DNA from: VGCC01 sp044375955
GTDB lineage: Bacteria > Actinomycetota > Actinomycetes > S36-B12
Assembly (NCBI GenBank): GCA_044375955.1
Contig: JBILLS010000001.1
Span: 124,001 to 188,000 of the forward strand
Length of the DNA: 64,000 nucleotides
Direction: 5' to 3'
Under the pieces are notes generated by a model. It was not told the origin of the DNA, ran no database searches, and saw only the letters and a list, made by a program, of their open reading frames with translations. Shown in pieces: positions 24,863 through 33,710 of the stretch. Numbering within the stretch: position 1 is the first letter of the stretch; each line of letters starts with the position of its first letter. A program made the translations under genes and the position numbers.

Positions 24863-25357
24863 TCAGTCGGTCGGGGGCCTCCGGGGGACCCCGTCGCCCA
24901 GGGCGTACCGACGGATCATGAAATTCCACTCACAGCGCTGGCAGACCTCCACCACATAGACCGTGAACTCCCCGTACTGGCTGGACATGGCCACCAGCTC
25001 CTCCGCCGTGCGGATCCGCCCGGCGTAGGGCCCGAGGGCATCCCCATAGACATAGGAGAGGTGGACCAGGTCCTCGCGCTTGCACGCCGGGCATCGGTCG
25101 CCGCTGGGTTCGCCGTGGTGGCGGGCGGCGCGCAGGAGATACGGGTCGGCCTCGCAGTAATTGGATGTGAGCGCGCCACCGGTATGCAGATCGCGGAGTG
25201 CGGCCCGACGTTGCAATGCGTAGTCCACGCGTGCCCGCGGCCGGGTGGGGTCGTCGACGGGTTCGGCGGGGGGTAGGGGTCCACGCGCGCGCGCCGGTGT
25301 CGACGACTCACCGCGGGCGAGGGTGCCGCGCAGTGTGTTGTGCCGGGGTGCAGCCAT
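24863..25357 (-). CDS. DUF5318 family protein with Cys-pair zinc motif
   Basis: A 164-residue cytoplasmic protein. Start MAAPRHNTLRG at 25357 is preferred to one 49 codons upstream that would overlap the divergent MFS gene; a TACACT lies 9 nt before it. After a Pro-rich tail comes RVDYALQRRAALRDL, then CPACKREDLVHLSYVYGD and CQRCEWNFMIRRY, whose four Cys could bind zinc. In actinobacteria DUF5318 genes commonly sit next to a class A PBP gene, as here. The function is unknown. Confidence 0.8.
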   Translation of the reverse strand: MAAPRHNTLRGTLARGESSTPARARGPLPPAEPVDDPTRPRARVDYALQRRAALRDLHTGGALTSNYCEADPYLLRAARHHGEPSGDRCPACKREDLVHLSYVYGDALGPYAGRIRTAEELVAMSSQYGEFTVYVVEVCQRCEWNFMIRRYALGDGVPRRPPTD

Positions 25358-25387
25358 GGTCTGGGGAGTGTACGTCGGATTCGGCAC

Positions 25388-25393
25388 TAGCGT
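25388..25393 (+). promoter_or_regulatory. Leaderless -10 element (TAGCGT) of the MFS gene
   Basis: TAGCGT ends exactly 6 nt before the ATG at 25400. No ribosome-binding site is visible. Confidence 0.45.
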
Positions 25394-25399
25394 CGCGTC

Positions 25400-26686
25400 A
25401 TGGGCGAGCACCGGGGTCACCTGCGCGCAATCCTGCGCGGACGCGACTTCCGACTCCTCTACTCCACGCGGGTCACCGGGCAGTTCGGCGACGGGCTCCT
25501 GCAATCCGCGCTCGCCACCTTCGTGTTGTTCTCACCGGAACGCGCGCCCACGGCCGCCACCGTTGCCGCCTCCTTCGCGATCCTGCTGCTGCCCTACTCG
25601 GTCATCGGTCCCTTCGCGGGCGTGTTGTTGGACCGATGGAGTCGTCGTCAGGTTCTCGTGCGCGCCAACATCCTCAAGGGGCTACTGGTGGTCCCGGTGA
25701 TCGCCGCATTCCTCGCCGCGAACGACGGTCCGCTGCTAGGGGTCTTCGTGCTCCTGGTGCTCGGTGTCGGCCGTTTCATCCTGGCCGGGCTCTCGGCATC
25801 GCTTCCACACGTGGTCGACGAACGCAACCTGGTCACCGCGAACGCATTCACCCCGACGTCGGGCACCATCGCCGCGGCTATCGGCGGTGTGGTCGGGGTA
25901 GGTATCCGGGCGCTGGCGGGCGGAGGTGATGGTGGTGGCGTGGTGGTGCTCGTCACCGCCCTCGGCTGCTACCTAGCTGCGTCTTTCATTGCGCTCCGGA
26001 TCGGGGTCCGACGTCTGGGACCCGATGGGTCCCGGCCTCCGGACACGGTCGCAGGCGTTGTCCGCGGACTCCGCGACGGGGCGCGCGAACTGCTGCGCCA
26101 GGCCCCCGCATCCCACGGCATCGGCCTGGTGATGGCCCATCGATTCGAGTTCGGCGCGCTCACGGTGGCGGCACTGTTGTTCTTACGCAACACGTACACC
26201 ACCGACGTCGATCAGGCACTCGTGCTCTTCGGTGTGGTGACGGGAGCTGCGGCCGTCGGTGCCTTCATGGGCGCGGTCATCACCCCCCGGATGGTGCGGC
26301 GGATCGGCTACCGCACCTGGCCGAGCATCATCGCCGCGCAGTCTGCGGTCATCGGCGTTCCCCTGGTGATCCTCGCGGGTGCATTCACCAACCTCGCACT
26401 GCTGCTCGCCGGAGCTGTGTCGATCGGCATCGCGGGTCAGTCGGTCAAAGTGTCGGCGGACACACTCGTGCAGGAGACCATTGCCGATGATTTCCGCGGC
26501 CGCGTGTTCGCGCTCTTCGACATGACGAACAACATCGGACTGGTGGCGGGAGTAACGGTCGTGGCGTTCCTCGCACCCGCGAGCGGAATAGCACCCGTCC
26601 TCTACGCGGGGGTTGCCGCGTTACTGCTCCTGGTCATCGCCTGGTACGCCGGCTCGGCAAAGCGGTGGAAACTCCCCCGGCCCTGA
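25400..26686 (+). CDS. MFS transporter
   Basis: A 428-residue protein with about twelve membrane helices. The first cytoplasmic loop carries the MFS motif as GVLLDRWSRRQVLVRANI near residue 80. The Arg-rich N-terminus (MGEHRGHLRAILRGRDFRLLYSTR) is typical of the MFS_3/enterobactin-exporter-like group seen in actinobacteria. The substrate cannot be told. It is divergent from DUF5318 and ends 22 nt before the next gene's start. Confidence 0.9.
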   Translation: MGEHRGHLRAILRGRDFRLLYSTRVTGQFGDGLLQSALATFVLFSPERAPTAATVAASFAILLLPYSVIGPFAGVLLDRWSRRQVLVRANILKGLLVVPVIAAFLAANDGPLLGVFVLLVLGVGRFILAGLSASLPHVVDERNLVTANAFTPTSGTIAAAIGGVVGVGIRALAGGGDGGGVVVLVTALGCYLAASFIALRIGVRRLGPDGSRPPDTVAGVVRGLRDGARELLRQAPASHGIGLVMAHRFEFGALTVAALLFLRNTYTTDVDQALVLFGVVTGAAAVGAFMGAVITPRMVRRIGYRTWPSIIAAQSAVIGVPLVILAGAFTNLALLLAGAVSIGIAGQSVKVSADTLVQETIADDFRGRVFALFDMTNNIGLVAGVTVVAFLAPASGIAPVLYAGVAALLLLVIAWYAGSAKRWKLPRP

Positions 26687-26696
26687 AGCCCACCCC

Positions 26697-26702
26697 TATG
26701 CT
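26697..26702 (+). promoter_or_regulatory. Leaderless -10 element (TATGCT)
   Basis: TATGCT ends exactly 6 nt before the GTG at 26709. The next codon is also GTG, so initiation could use either. Confidence 0.5.
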
Positions 26703-26708
26703 CGACCC

Positions 26709-27956
26709 GTGGTGACCGGAGCTTCCGCGCAGTATGAGACGAGTCCCGTGGCACGGAAGAAGTGGCGGGGGCGTTCGATCGTCTCCCTTCTCCTCTTCGT
26801 TCTCGCCACCCTGCTGACCCCGCTTGCGGTCGTCGGCCACTGGGGTCACACGACCATCACCGACACCGAGGCGTACTTGGAGACCGTCGGTCCGCTGGCC
26901 GCGGACCCCGAGGTTCAAGCCGCGATCGGTGCGGTGGTCACCGACGCCGTCATCCAGCAGGTCGATGCCAAGGAGCTCGTCGGCGGGTTCCTCACCGACC
27001 TGCTCCCCAATGACCAGCTCGCCGAGGCACTCGCCGGTCCCTTGAGTTCGGGTGTCAATCAGGTGATCGCGGGGGCCGTGGAGCGGTTCCTCACCAGTGA
27101 TGCCTTCCAGACCGCATGGTTCGCACTCAACACCGCTGCGCAGCGCAGCCTGATCGCCGCCCTCGAGGGCGATCCCGAGGGTGTGGTGCAGATCCAGGGA
27201 CCCGATGTGGTCCTCGATATCAGCAGCCTGCTCGAGGTCGTTCAGAAGGCGCTGGTCGATCAAGGCATCGATGTCGCCGCGAAGGTGACGGTCCCCGAGG
27301 TCGACAAGCAGATCGTGGTGATGAGCTCACCGGCATTCGAGCAGTTGCGGACCATCTGGGCATTCACGAATCCGCTGCTCAGCTTCATCCTGCTCTTGGT
27401 GGCACTCCTCTTCACGGTGTCGGTGCTGCTGGCCACCCGCCGAGCACGTACCACCGTGGCCGTCGGCGTCGTCGTCTTCGTCCTCGGTATGGCACTGCAA
27501 CTGAGTCTCGCGTGGGCAGAGTCGCAGTTCACGAATGCCTTCTCCGGGACGATCTTCGAAGCCGCGTCGATCGTGTTCTTCCAGTCTTTCCTCACCAACC
27601 TGCTCGAGGGTCTGGTGAGCATGATCCTGCTCGGCGTGATCCTGGTGATCGTCGGCTGGTTCGCAGGACGCACCGACAGTGCGTTGCGGACGCGTGCCGC
27701 GCTCGTCCGGGGATACGCGGATATGGCGTCGCGCCTTCCCGCGTGGGCGTCGACCATCGGGCGTCCGATGCGCGACTACGCACCCTTCGTGCGATGGGGG
27801 ATCCTGTTCCTCTGGGTGATCGCGGTCTTCACCGCGGCTGGCTTCCACTTCGAGTCGACCCTCGGCTGGACCGCATTGTTCCTCGGGCTGCTCACCATCG
27901 CCGAGATCCTGATGTACACGCCGGACGATCGTGTGTTGGAGATCCGCCAGAGTTAA
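26709..27956 (+). CDS. Integral membrane protein of unknown function
   Basis: A 415-residue protein. One membrane helix near residues 22-42 is followed by a large extracytoplasmic domain of about 200 residues (ITDTEAYLETVGPLAADPEVQ ... TVPEVDKQIVVMSS), then about five helices from residue 230 on, including a basic loop LLATRRARTTVAV. The ADPEVQAAI-type opening is shared by actinobacterial membrane proteins without known function. It may stand in a unit of its own, since a leaderless promoter precedes it and cca converges with a 4-nt overlap. Confidence 0.75.
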   Translation: MVTGASAQYETSPVARKKWRGRSIVSLLLFVLATLLTPLAVVGHWGHTTITDTEAYLETVGPLAADPEVQAAIGAVVTDAVIQQVDAKELVGGFLTDLLPNDQLAEALAGPLSSGVNQVIAGAVERFLTSDAFQTAWFALNTAAQRSLIAALEGDPEGVVQIQGPDVVLDISSLLEVVQKALVDQGIDVAAKVTVPEVDKQIVVMSSPAFEQLRTIWAFTNPLLSFILLLVALLFTVSVLLATRRARTTVAVGVVVFVLGMALQLSLAWAESQFTNAFSGTIFEAASIVFFQSFLTNLLEGLVSMILLGVILVIVGWFAGRTDSALRTRAALVRGYADMASRLPAWASTIGRPMRDYAPFVRWGILFLWVIAVFTAAGFHFESTLGWTALFLGLLTIAEILMYTPDDRVLEIRQS

Positions 27957-29392
27957 GGGCGTCCGGCCCACCAGGCCCGCAGGGCCTCCTCCGCGGAGGC
28001 AGCATCCATCGGTCCCCGATCCAGGCGAAGGTTCAAGAGGAACTGGTACGCCTCACCGACCTCACGGCCCGGTGGGATGTCGAGGATCCGCATGATTGCC
28101 GTGCCGTCGAGGTCCGGTCGGATCGCGGCCAACTCCTCCTCGGCAGCCAATCGGGTGATCCGATCCTCGAGGTGCTCGTAGGCACGCTGGAGGGCCATGG
28201 CGCGCTTGCGGTTACGCGTGGTGCAGTCCGCGCGGGTGAGCTTGTGGAGCCGCACCAGGTTGTCCCCGGCATCGCGCACATAACGGCGTACTGCCGAATC
28301 GGTCCACTCCCCCGTGCCATACCCATGGAAGCGCAGATGGAGTTCGACGAGCTGTGCGACGTCATCGATGTTGTCGTTCGAGAACCGCATTGCCTTCATC
28401 CGTTTGCGTGTCATGCGTGCTCCCACCACTTCATGGTGGTGGAAGGACACGCCTCCGTCGGCTTCGAACTTGCGGGTCTTGGGTTTCCCGATGTCGTGGA
28501 GGAGTGCTGCCAGGCGAAGGACGAGATCGGGCTGTGATGGTGGCTCGTGCGCATTCTCCAAGACGATCGCCTGCTCGAGGACGGTCAGGGTGTGCTCGTA
28601 GACGTCCTTGTGGTGATGGTGCTCATCCGCCTCGAGTTGGAGCAGGGGGAGTTCCGGCAGCACGTACTCACATAGGCCGGTGTCCACCATCAACTGTAGT
28701 CCGCGACGCGGGTGGGCGGACATGATCAACTTCACGAACTCATCGCGCACTCGCTCCGCGCTCACGATCTCGATGCGTGCCGCCATCGCGGTCATAGCCT
28801 GGATCACATCGGGCGCGACATCGAAGTCCAACTGCGCGGAGAATCGCGCAGCCCGCAACATGCGTAGCGGATCGTCGTCGAAGGACTGCTCTGCGGTTTT
28901 CGGCGTGCGCAGGACGCGACGTTCGAGATCACCCTGACCATCGAATAGGTCGACCAATTCCCAGCTGGGAAGTCGTACCGCCATCGCATTGACGGTGAAG
29001 TCGCGTCGACCGAGGTCCCCGTCGAGGGAGTCACCGAACTCGACCTCGGGTTTACGCGAGTCGGGTTCATAGGTCTCGGTGCGATAGGTGGTGATCTCCA
29101 TCTCGATACCCCGGACTCGCGCGCCCACGGTGCCGAAGCGCATACCCACATCCCATACGGCATCGGCCCATCCGGTGAGCACGTGGACGATCTGTTCGGG
29201 GCTCGCATCGGTGGTGAAATCGAGGTCGGCGACCGGCCGCCCGATGAGGGCGTCGCGCACGGGTCCCCCCACGAGGCTGACCTGGAACCCCGATGCCGTG
29301 AACAGTGCCCCCATCCGCTCCAACACGTCGGCGTACGGGGCCAGTGCCGTCGCTAGGCGGCGCGCAATGGCGGGATCGAGTGCGGGGGACAC
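27953..29392 (-). CDS. cca: CCA tRNA nucleotidyltransferase
   Basis: A 479-residue enzyme that adds CCA to tRNA 3' ends. The start GTG at 29392 (VSPALDPAIARRL) is chosen because earlier in-frame starts would overlap the divergent Nudix gene; TAGCCT lies 8 nt before it. The catalytic head has LVGGPVRDALIGR and the metal-binding DLDFTTDASPEQ, then GRRDFTVNAMA. A C-terminal HD-like domain follows (LRLAALLHDIGKPKTRKF), as in actinobacterial CCA enzymes (PcnA-like). Neither tRNA in this window encodes CCA, so the enzyme is needed. Confidence 0.95.
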   Translation of the reverse strand: MSPALDPAIARRLATALAPYADVLERMGALFTASGFQVSLVGGPVRDALIGRPVADLDFTTDASPEQIVHVLTGWADAVWDVGMRFGTVGARVRGIEMEITTYRTETYEPDSRKPEVEFGDSLDGDLGRRDFTVNAMAVRLPSWELVDLFDGQGDLERRVLRTPKTAEQSFDDDPLRMLRAARFSAQLDFDVAPDVIQAMTAMAARIEIVSAERVRDEFVKLIMSAHPRRGLQLMVDTGLCEYVLPELPLLQLEADEHHHHKDVYEHTLTVLEQAIVLENAHEPPSQPDLVLRLAALLHDIGKPKTRKFEADGGVSFHHHEVVGARMTRKRMKAMRFSNDNIDDVAQLVELHLRFHGYGTGEWTDSAVRRYVRDAGDNLVRLHKLTRADCTTRNRKRAMALQRAYEHLEDRITRLAAEEELAAIRPDLDGTAIMRILDIPPGREVGEAYQFLLNLRLDRGPMDAASAEEALRAWWAGRP

Positions 29393-29400
29393 ACCACGGA

Positions 29401-29425
29401 AGGCTAGTGCGCGGGCGCCTATCCT
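29401..29425. promoter_or_regulatory. Back-to-back leaderless promoters of cca and the Nudix gene
   Basis: On the plus strand TATCCT (29420-29425) lies exactly 6 nt before the Nudix ATG. On the minus strand TAGCCT (29401-29406) lies 8 nt before the cca GTG. The two start codons are only 39 nt apart, so both promoters share one short region. Confidence 0.55.
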
Positions 29426-29431
29426 CACGGT

Positions 29432-29860
29432 ATGGCCAAACGCAGCGTGGAGGAGACCTCCGCGGGTGGTTTGGTCCTCGACGAGAGTCGCCGTGGGGCC
29501 CTGATCGGGCGTCAGGATCGACGCGGGCGCATGGTGTGGTCGCTGCCGAAGGGCCATATCGAGGCGGGTGAGACACCCGAGGCCGCGGCAATCCGCGAGA
29601 TCCAGGAAGAGACGGGTATCTCCGGGTCGATCGTCGCCCCCCTCGGTGTCATCGACTTCTGGTTCATGGCCGAGAACCGCCGCGTCCACAAGACGGTGCA
29701 CCACTTCCTTTTGCAGGCGGTCGGCGGTGAACTCTCGTCGGATGATGCCGAGGTGGACAGTGTCGAGTGGGTGCCCCTCGAGGACATGTCGACGCGGCTG
29801 GCATACGCCGACGAGCGCCGACTGATGGACCGCGTCCAGGAACTGCTGGCGGACTCTTGA
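29432..29860 (+). CDS. Nudix hydrolase (MutT-like)
   Basis: A 142-residue Nudix protein. The Nudix box GHIEAGETPEAAAIREIQEE continues with TGI and is complete (G-x5-E-x7-R-E-U-x-E-E-x-G-U). It probably hydrolyses oxidised or modified nucleotides; in M. tuberculosis the equivalent locus between the CCA enzyme and the DUF6049 protein is mutT4. It is leaderless, and its stop overlaps the DUF6049 start (TTGA). Confidence 0.93.
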   Translation: MAKRSVEETSAGGLVLDESRRGALIGRQDRRGRMVWSLPKGHIEAGETPEAAAIREIQEETGISGSIVAPLGVIDFWFMAENRRVHKTVHHFLLQAVGGELSSDDAEVDSVEWVPLEDMSTRLAYADERRLMDRVQELLADS

Positions 29861-32001
29861 GAGTGCGCGCGTTCGCGTCGGTGGTCGCGGCCGTCATCGC
29901 GTCCACTGTCCTGGGTACCGCACCGGCGCATGCGGTCACCGATTCACCCGTGCCGATCCAAATCGAACGGCTCTCGCCGCTCGTCCCGAGCCCGGACGAA
30001 CAGCTGCGCATCAGCGGGCGCGTGCTGAACACAACCCTCGGGGCCTTTCGCGATGTCCAAGCGCGGTTGCGCATCTCCACCGGACCGCTCACCGACCGTG
30101 GTCAGGTCACCGAGGTCGCTGCGGCCCCGTTCGCACCCACCGACGAACCCGCAGGTCAGATCCTGGATTCGACGCGCGTCGAGGTCACATCCCAACTCGA
30201 GAGCGGTGCCCAGGCAGTATTCGAGTTCACCCTGGACTTCGCATCACTCCCACTTCCCGACGATGGGGTCTACGTCCTCGCGGTAGAGCTCATCGGGGTC
30301 GATGCGGAGAGTGGGGGTGCCGAGCAGGTCCTCGGCATCGAGCGGACCTTCCTCCCCTGGTTCCCCGATCCGAAGGCGATCACACCCGTCGACGTCGTTT
30401 GGCTATGGCCGCTTGCGGATTGGCCAGCGCGGGAGGCGACGGGTGTCCTGCTCGATGACAGCACGCCGGAGGAGATCAGTCCCGGCGGCCGGCTCGATCG
30501 CCTGCTTGCGATCGGCACCCGGTACCCGCGCATGGTGAGTTGGGTCGCCGATCCCGCACTGCTCCGCACCGTGCAGGAGATGGCGGGTGGCTACGAGGTG
30601 CAGCGCAGCACCGGTGTCATCGCCGGGGATAAGTCCGCCGAGGCTGCGCGATGGCTCGAGGTTCTCACCGAAACGTTGCGCTCGGCACGCAGCGCTGCCG
30701 AGCCCGATTCCCCACTCCCGGTCCGCGTGCTCCCGTACGCCGATGTGGATGCGGTTGCCCTCACCCGTGCGGGTATGCAGACGGATGTCGTTCGTGCCGT
30801 GACCCGCGGTGCACCGACGGCAACCGCCGTTCTCGGTGCACCCGTGTCGGGGTCGATCGCATGGCTCCCCTTCGGCCGCGTCGATGACGCGACCGCCGCG
30901 ACACTGGTGTCCGCGGGAGTCGAGGCATTGGTGCTGGGTGGATTCGCGATGCCGACTGTCGATGGTTCGCCGGACACCGGGCGGGCCCGGATGGCGACGA
31001 GTGTCGGCAACACGGAGGTGCTCCTGCTCGATCCGGCAGTGAGTACCACCCTGATGCTGCCTCAGCAGTCGCGCAGCCAGTCGGTTGCAGTGCGTCAGCG
31101 ATTCCTGGCCCAGACGGCGATGGTGGCCCAGGAGTTCGGTGATGCGCCAACACGCACCGTGATCGCCGGTCCGCGCACACCGATCTGGGACCCGTCGGAG
31201 GCGACGATGCTCGGTCTCCTTCGGGCGACCATGCGCGCACCGTGGATGCGACCGCAGACACTGGCCACCCTGTTCGACGAGGGGACCGCCGGTGCTCCAC
31301 GCACCATGGCGGGCTACGGACAGAAGGCGCGCGCGGCCGAACTACCCGCGAGTTATCTGCGCCGCGTGCAGCGGGCCACCGAGCAGCTCGCGACGTTGAC
31401 CGCGATCCTGAACAACCCGGCGGGCATCACGGATGCCTACGCGTCGGCCCTGCTGCGCGCGGAGTCGGCCGCCTGGCGTTCGGATCTTTCCACCGGACGC
31501 GCGCTCCTCGACTCCATCAGCTCCCAACTGCGTGAGCAGACCGGGCTCGTGCGCGTGCTATCCGAAGGAACCGTCACCTTCTCCGGAGACACGGGCCGAG
31601 TTCCCGTCACCATCGCCAATGACCTCGACCGCGACGTCACCGTCGGGGTGGAACTCGTCGCGTCACCGAGCCCACGCTTGGAGTCGGACCCGGTTCAAGG
31701 CATCGTGATCGCACCCGGGAAGAAGGTGAGCGTCGAGATCGATGCGCGTGTCATCGGTGGGCGTTCCCTGCCGGTCCGAGTCCAACTGCTCACGCCCGAC
31801 GGACAGGCCTACGGCTCACCCGCCACCATCGAGCTCGCCTCCACCGCGTATGCGCGCGCGGCATCCTGGGTGGTGATCGTCGCCTTCGTCGCCATTGCAG
31901 TCTTCGTACTCGTGGGGATCATCCGTCGCATCCGACGTGTGCGCCGGGGACATACCGCCCTCAGTTCCGGCAGCCCTGCACGCCCATCTGACACGGTGTG
32001 A
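29857..32001 (+). CDS. DUF6049 family secreted/membrane-anchored protein
   Basis: A 714-residue protein. TTG at 29857 overlaps the Nudix stop by 4 nt; GTG at 29863 is an alternative. The signal peptide reads VRAFASVVAAVIASTVLGT, ending APAHA. A large extracytoplasmic region follows, with a beta-rich first domain (PIQIERLSPLVPSPDEQLRIS) and a central glycosidase-like alpha/beta part, then a late beta domain and a single C-terminal helix (WVVIVAFVAIAVFVLVGII) with a basic tail. The homologue in M. tuberculosis is Rv3909, next to murJ. The function is unknown; the setting suggests cell-wall assembly. Confidence 0.87.
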   Translation: MRVRAFASVVAAVIASTVLGTAPAHAVTDSPVPIQIERLSPLVPSPDEQLRISGRVLNTTLGAFRDVQARLRISTGPLTDRGQVTEVAAAPFAPTDEPAGQILDSTRVEVTSQLESGAQAVFEFTLDFASLPLPDDGVYVLAVELIGVDAESGGAEQVLGIERTFLPWFPDPKAITPVDVVWLWPLADWPAREATGVLLDDSTPEEISPGGRLDRLLAIGTRYPRMVSWVADPALLRTVQEMAGGYEVQRSTGVIAGDKSAEAARWLEVLTETLRSARSAAEPDSPLPVRVLPYADVDAVALTRAGMQTDVVRAVTRGAPTATAVLGAPVSGSIAWLPFGRVDDATAATLVSAGVEALVLGGFAMPTVDGSPDTGRARMATSVGNTEVLLLDPAVSTTLMLPQQSRSQSVAVRQRFLAQTAMVAQEFGDAPTRTVIAGPRTPIWDPSEATMLGLLRATMRAPWMRPQTLATLFDEGTAGAPRTMAGYGQKARAAELPASYLRRVQRATEQLATLTAILNNPAGITDAYASALLRAESAAWRSDLSTGRALLDSISSQLREQTGLVRVLSEGTVTFSGDTGRVPVTIANDLDRDVTVGVELVASPSPRLESDPVQGIVIAPGKKVSVEIDARVIGGRSLPVRVQLLTPDGQAYGSPATIELASTAYARAASWVVIVAFVAIAVFVLVGIIRRIRRVRRGHTALSSGSPARPSDTV

Positions 32002-33710
32002 CCATGGCCTCGTCCACGCGCGCCCTGATCGCACCCAGTGCGGTGATGGCGACGGGCACGATCACCTCGCGCGTGACGGGAATCGCGCGCGATATCGCGA
32101 TGGCCGCGGCGCTGGGCTTCTATCTGGTCTCCGACGCCTTCAGTCTGGGCAACTCACTCCCGACGATCCTCTACATCCTCATCGTGGGAGGTGCACTCAA
32201 CGCGGTCTTCATCCCGCAGTTGGTGCGACGCATGCGCGAGGACGCGGACCAGGGCAAGGCCTACGCCGACGCACTCCTCACCGTGGCCGCGACGATCCTG
32301 CTGATTCTCTCTGTGGTTGCCGTGATCGCGGCCCCGTGGATCGTCGACCTGTACACACCTGCGGACTACCCGCAGGCCGAGTACGAGCTCGCGGTGGCTT
32401 TCGCACGGCTGTGCCTGCCGCAGATCTTCTTCTACGGCCTGTACTCGATGCTAAGTCAGGTGCTCAACGCCCGCGGGCGCTTCGGTGCCCCGATGTTCGC
32501 ACCGATCGCGAACAACGTGATCGCGATCGCGACGTTCCTGCTGTTCCTCGCCGTCGCGGGTACGTCCGCGGCCGCCGACGGCGCGCTGACCACTGACCAG
32601 GTGCTCATCCTCGGGATCGGTACGACCCTCGGTGTGGTGCTGCAGGCGTTGATCCTGATCCCACTTCTCTCCCGCGCGGGCTACCTCTGGCGGCCGAGTT
32701 TCGCCTGGCGTGAGCAGGGTCTCGGGCACGCAGCGCGCCTCGCGGCGTGGACGGTGGGTTTGGTGCTCGTGAACCAGATCGCCTACCTGGTCATCACCCG
32801 GTTCGCCACGCAGGCGAACGTCGACGCGAGTGCGGCGGGAGTGGTGGCTGCGGGTCTCACCACCTACCAGAAGGCGCACCTGGTGTTCATGCTGCCGCAC
32901 AGTGTCATCACCGTGTCCGTGGTGACCGCACTGCTTCCGGCGTTGTCGCGTGTGGCGCATGCCGGACGCATGCGTCAGGTCGGTGCGGATGTCTCCGGTG
33001 CGATGCGCCTGGTCACGGCGGCGATCACACCGGTGGCCGCGATCCTCGCGGTCACCGGTCCAGGGATCGCGATCCTGCTCTTCGGGTATGGCGCGGCCAC
33101 CACGGATCAGGCCGCGCAGATGGGCCAGATCGTCTCGATCTTCATGCTCGGTCTGATCCCGTTCACACTCTTCTACGTCCTGCTGCGCGGGTTCTATGCG
33201 CTTGAAGACACACGTACACCCTTCGTGATCACGGTGGTCTTCTCCGCCCTGTGGTTGGTCGTGGTCAACGCCCTCTTCGCATCGCAACCGCCCGGTGGCG
33301 GTCAGATCGCGGTCATCGCGTTCGGGTACGTCCTCTCCTACTGGGTGGCACTCGCCCTCGCCTGGATCTGGTTGGCGGCGAGGTTGCGTCGGCGCGCAAC
33401 CGCCGACGACGTCGCGCCGGGCATGCGGTCACCCGCAACCCTCTGGTCGCTTGCGCGACTCACTATCGCCGGGGTAATCGCCTTCCTCGTCATGTCGCTC
33501 ACCCGCGCCACCATGCTCGATCTCCTCGGCCTCGACTCGACATCCGATCGGCTCGGCATCGCCCTCAGCGTCGTCGTGGTGGCGGCACTGGGCGCGCTCA
33601 CCTATGTGCTCGCCGCCTGGCTGTTGCGTTGTCGCGAGGTCGGTCAAGCCTGGTCATTGCTTCGCCGTGCCCTGAAACGTGGGAACTCTGCTGCCAAGGT
33701 GGGGTCATGA
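31998..33710 (+). CDS. murJ: Lipid II flippase MurJ
   Basis: A 570-residue MOP-superfamily flippase with about fourteen helices. Family segments include TGTITSRVTGIARDI, AFSLGNSLPTILYILIVGGA, LNAVFIPQLVRRM and LSQVLNARGRFGAPM. It moves lipid-linked peptidoglycan precursor outward. GTG at 31998 overlaps the DUF6049 stop by 4 nt; an ATG two codons later is the alternative. In M. tuberculosis the MurJ polypeptide continues into a pseudokinase; here that part is a separate gene coupled by ATGA. Confidence 0.95.
   Translation: MTMASSTRALIAPSAVMATGTITSRVTGIARDIAMAAALGFYLVSDAFSLGNSLPTILYILIVGGALNAVFIPQLVRRMREDADQGKAYADALLTVAATILLILSVVAVIAAPWIVDLYTPADYPQAEYELAVAFARLCLPQIFFYGLYSMLSQVLNARGRFGAPMFAPIANNVIAIATFLLFLAVAGTSAAADGALTTDQVLILGIGTTLGVVLQALILIPLLSRAGYLWRPSFAWREQGLGHAARLAAWTVGLVLVNQIAYLVITRFATQANVDASAAGVVAAGLTTYQKAHLVFMLPHSVITVSVVTALLPALSRVAHAGRMRQVGADVSGAMRLVTAAITPVAAILAVTGPGIAILLFGYGAATTDQAAQMGQIVSIFMLGLIPFTLFYVLLRGFYALEDTRTPFVITVVFSALWLVVVNALFASQPPGGGQIAVIAFGYVLSYWVALALAWIWLAARLRRRATADDVAPGMRSPATLWSLARLTIAGVIAFLVMSLTRATMLDLLGLDSTSDRLGIALSVVVVAALGALTYVLAAWLLRCREVGQAWSLLRRALKRGNSAAKVGS

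Noticed and set aside
31895..32596. Plus-strand open frame of 233 codons across the DUF6049-murJ junction
   Set aside because: It is out of frame with both well-supported genes and its translation is Arg/Gly-rich without motifs.
33251..33706. Possible 152-codon N-terminal extension of the pseudokinase
   Set aside because: It lies fully inside murJ in another frame and is Arg-rich. The ATG at 33707 overlaps the murJ stop and starts a well-formed domain.
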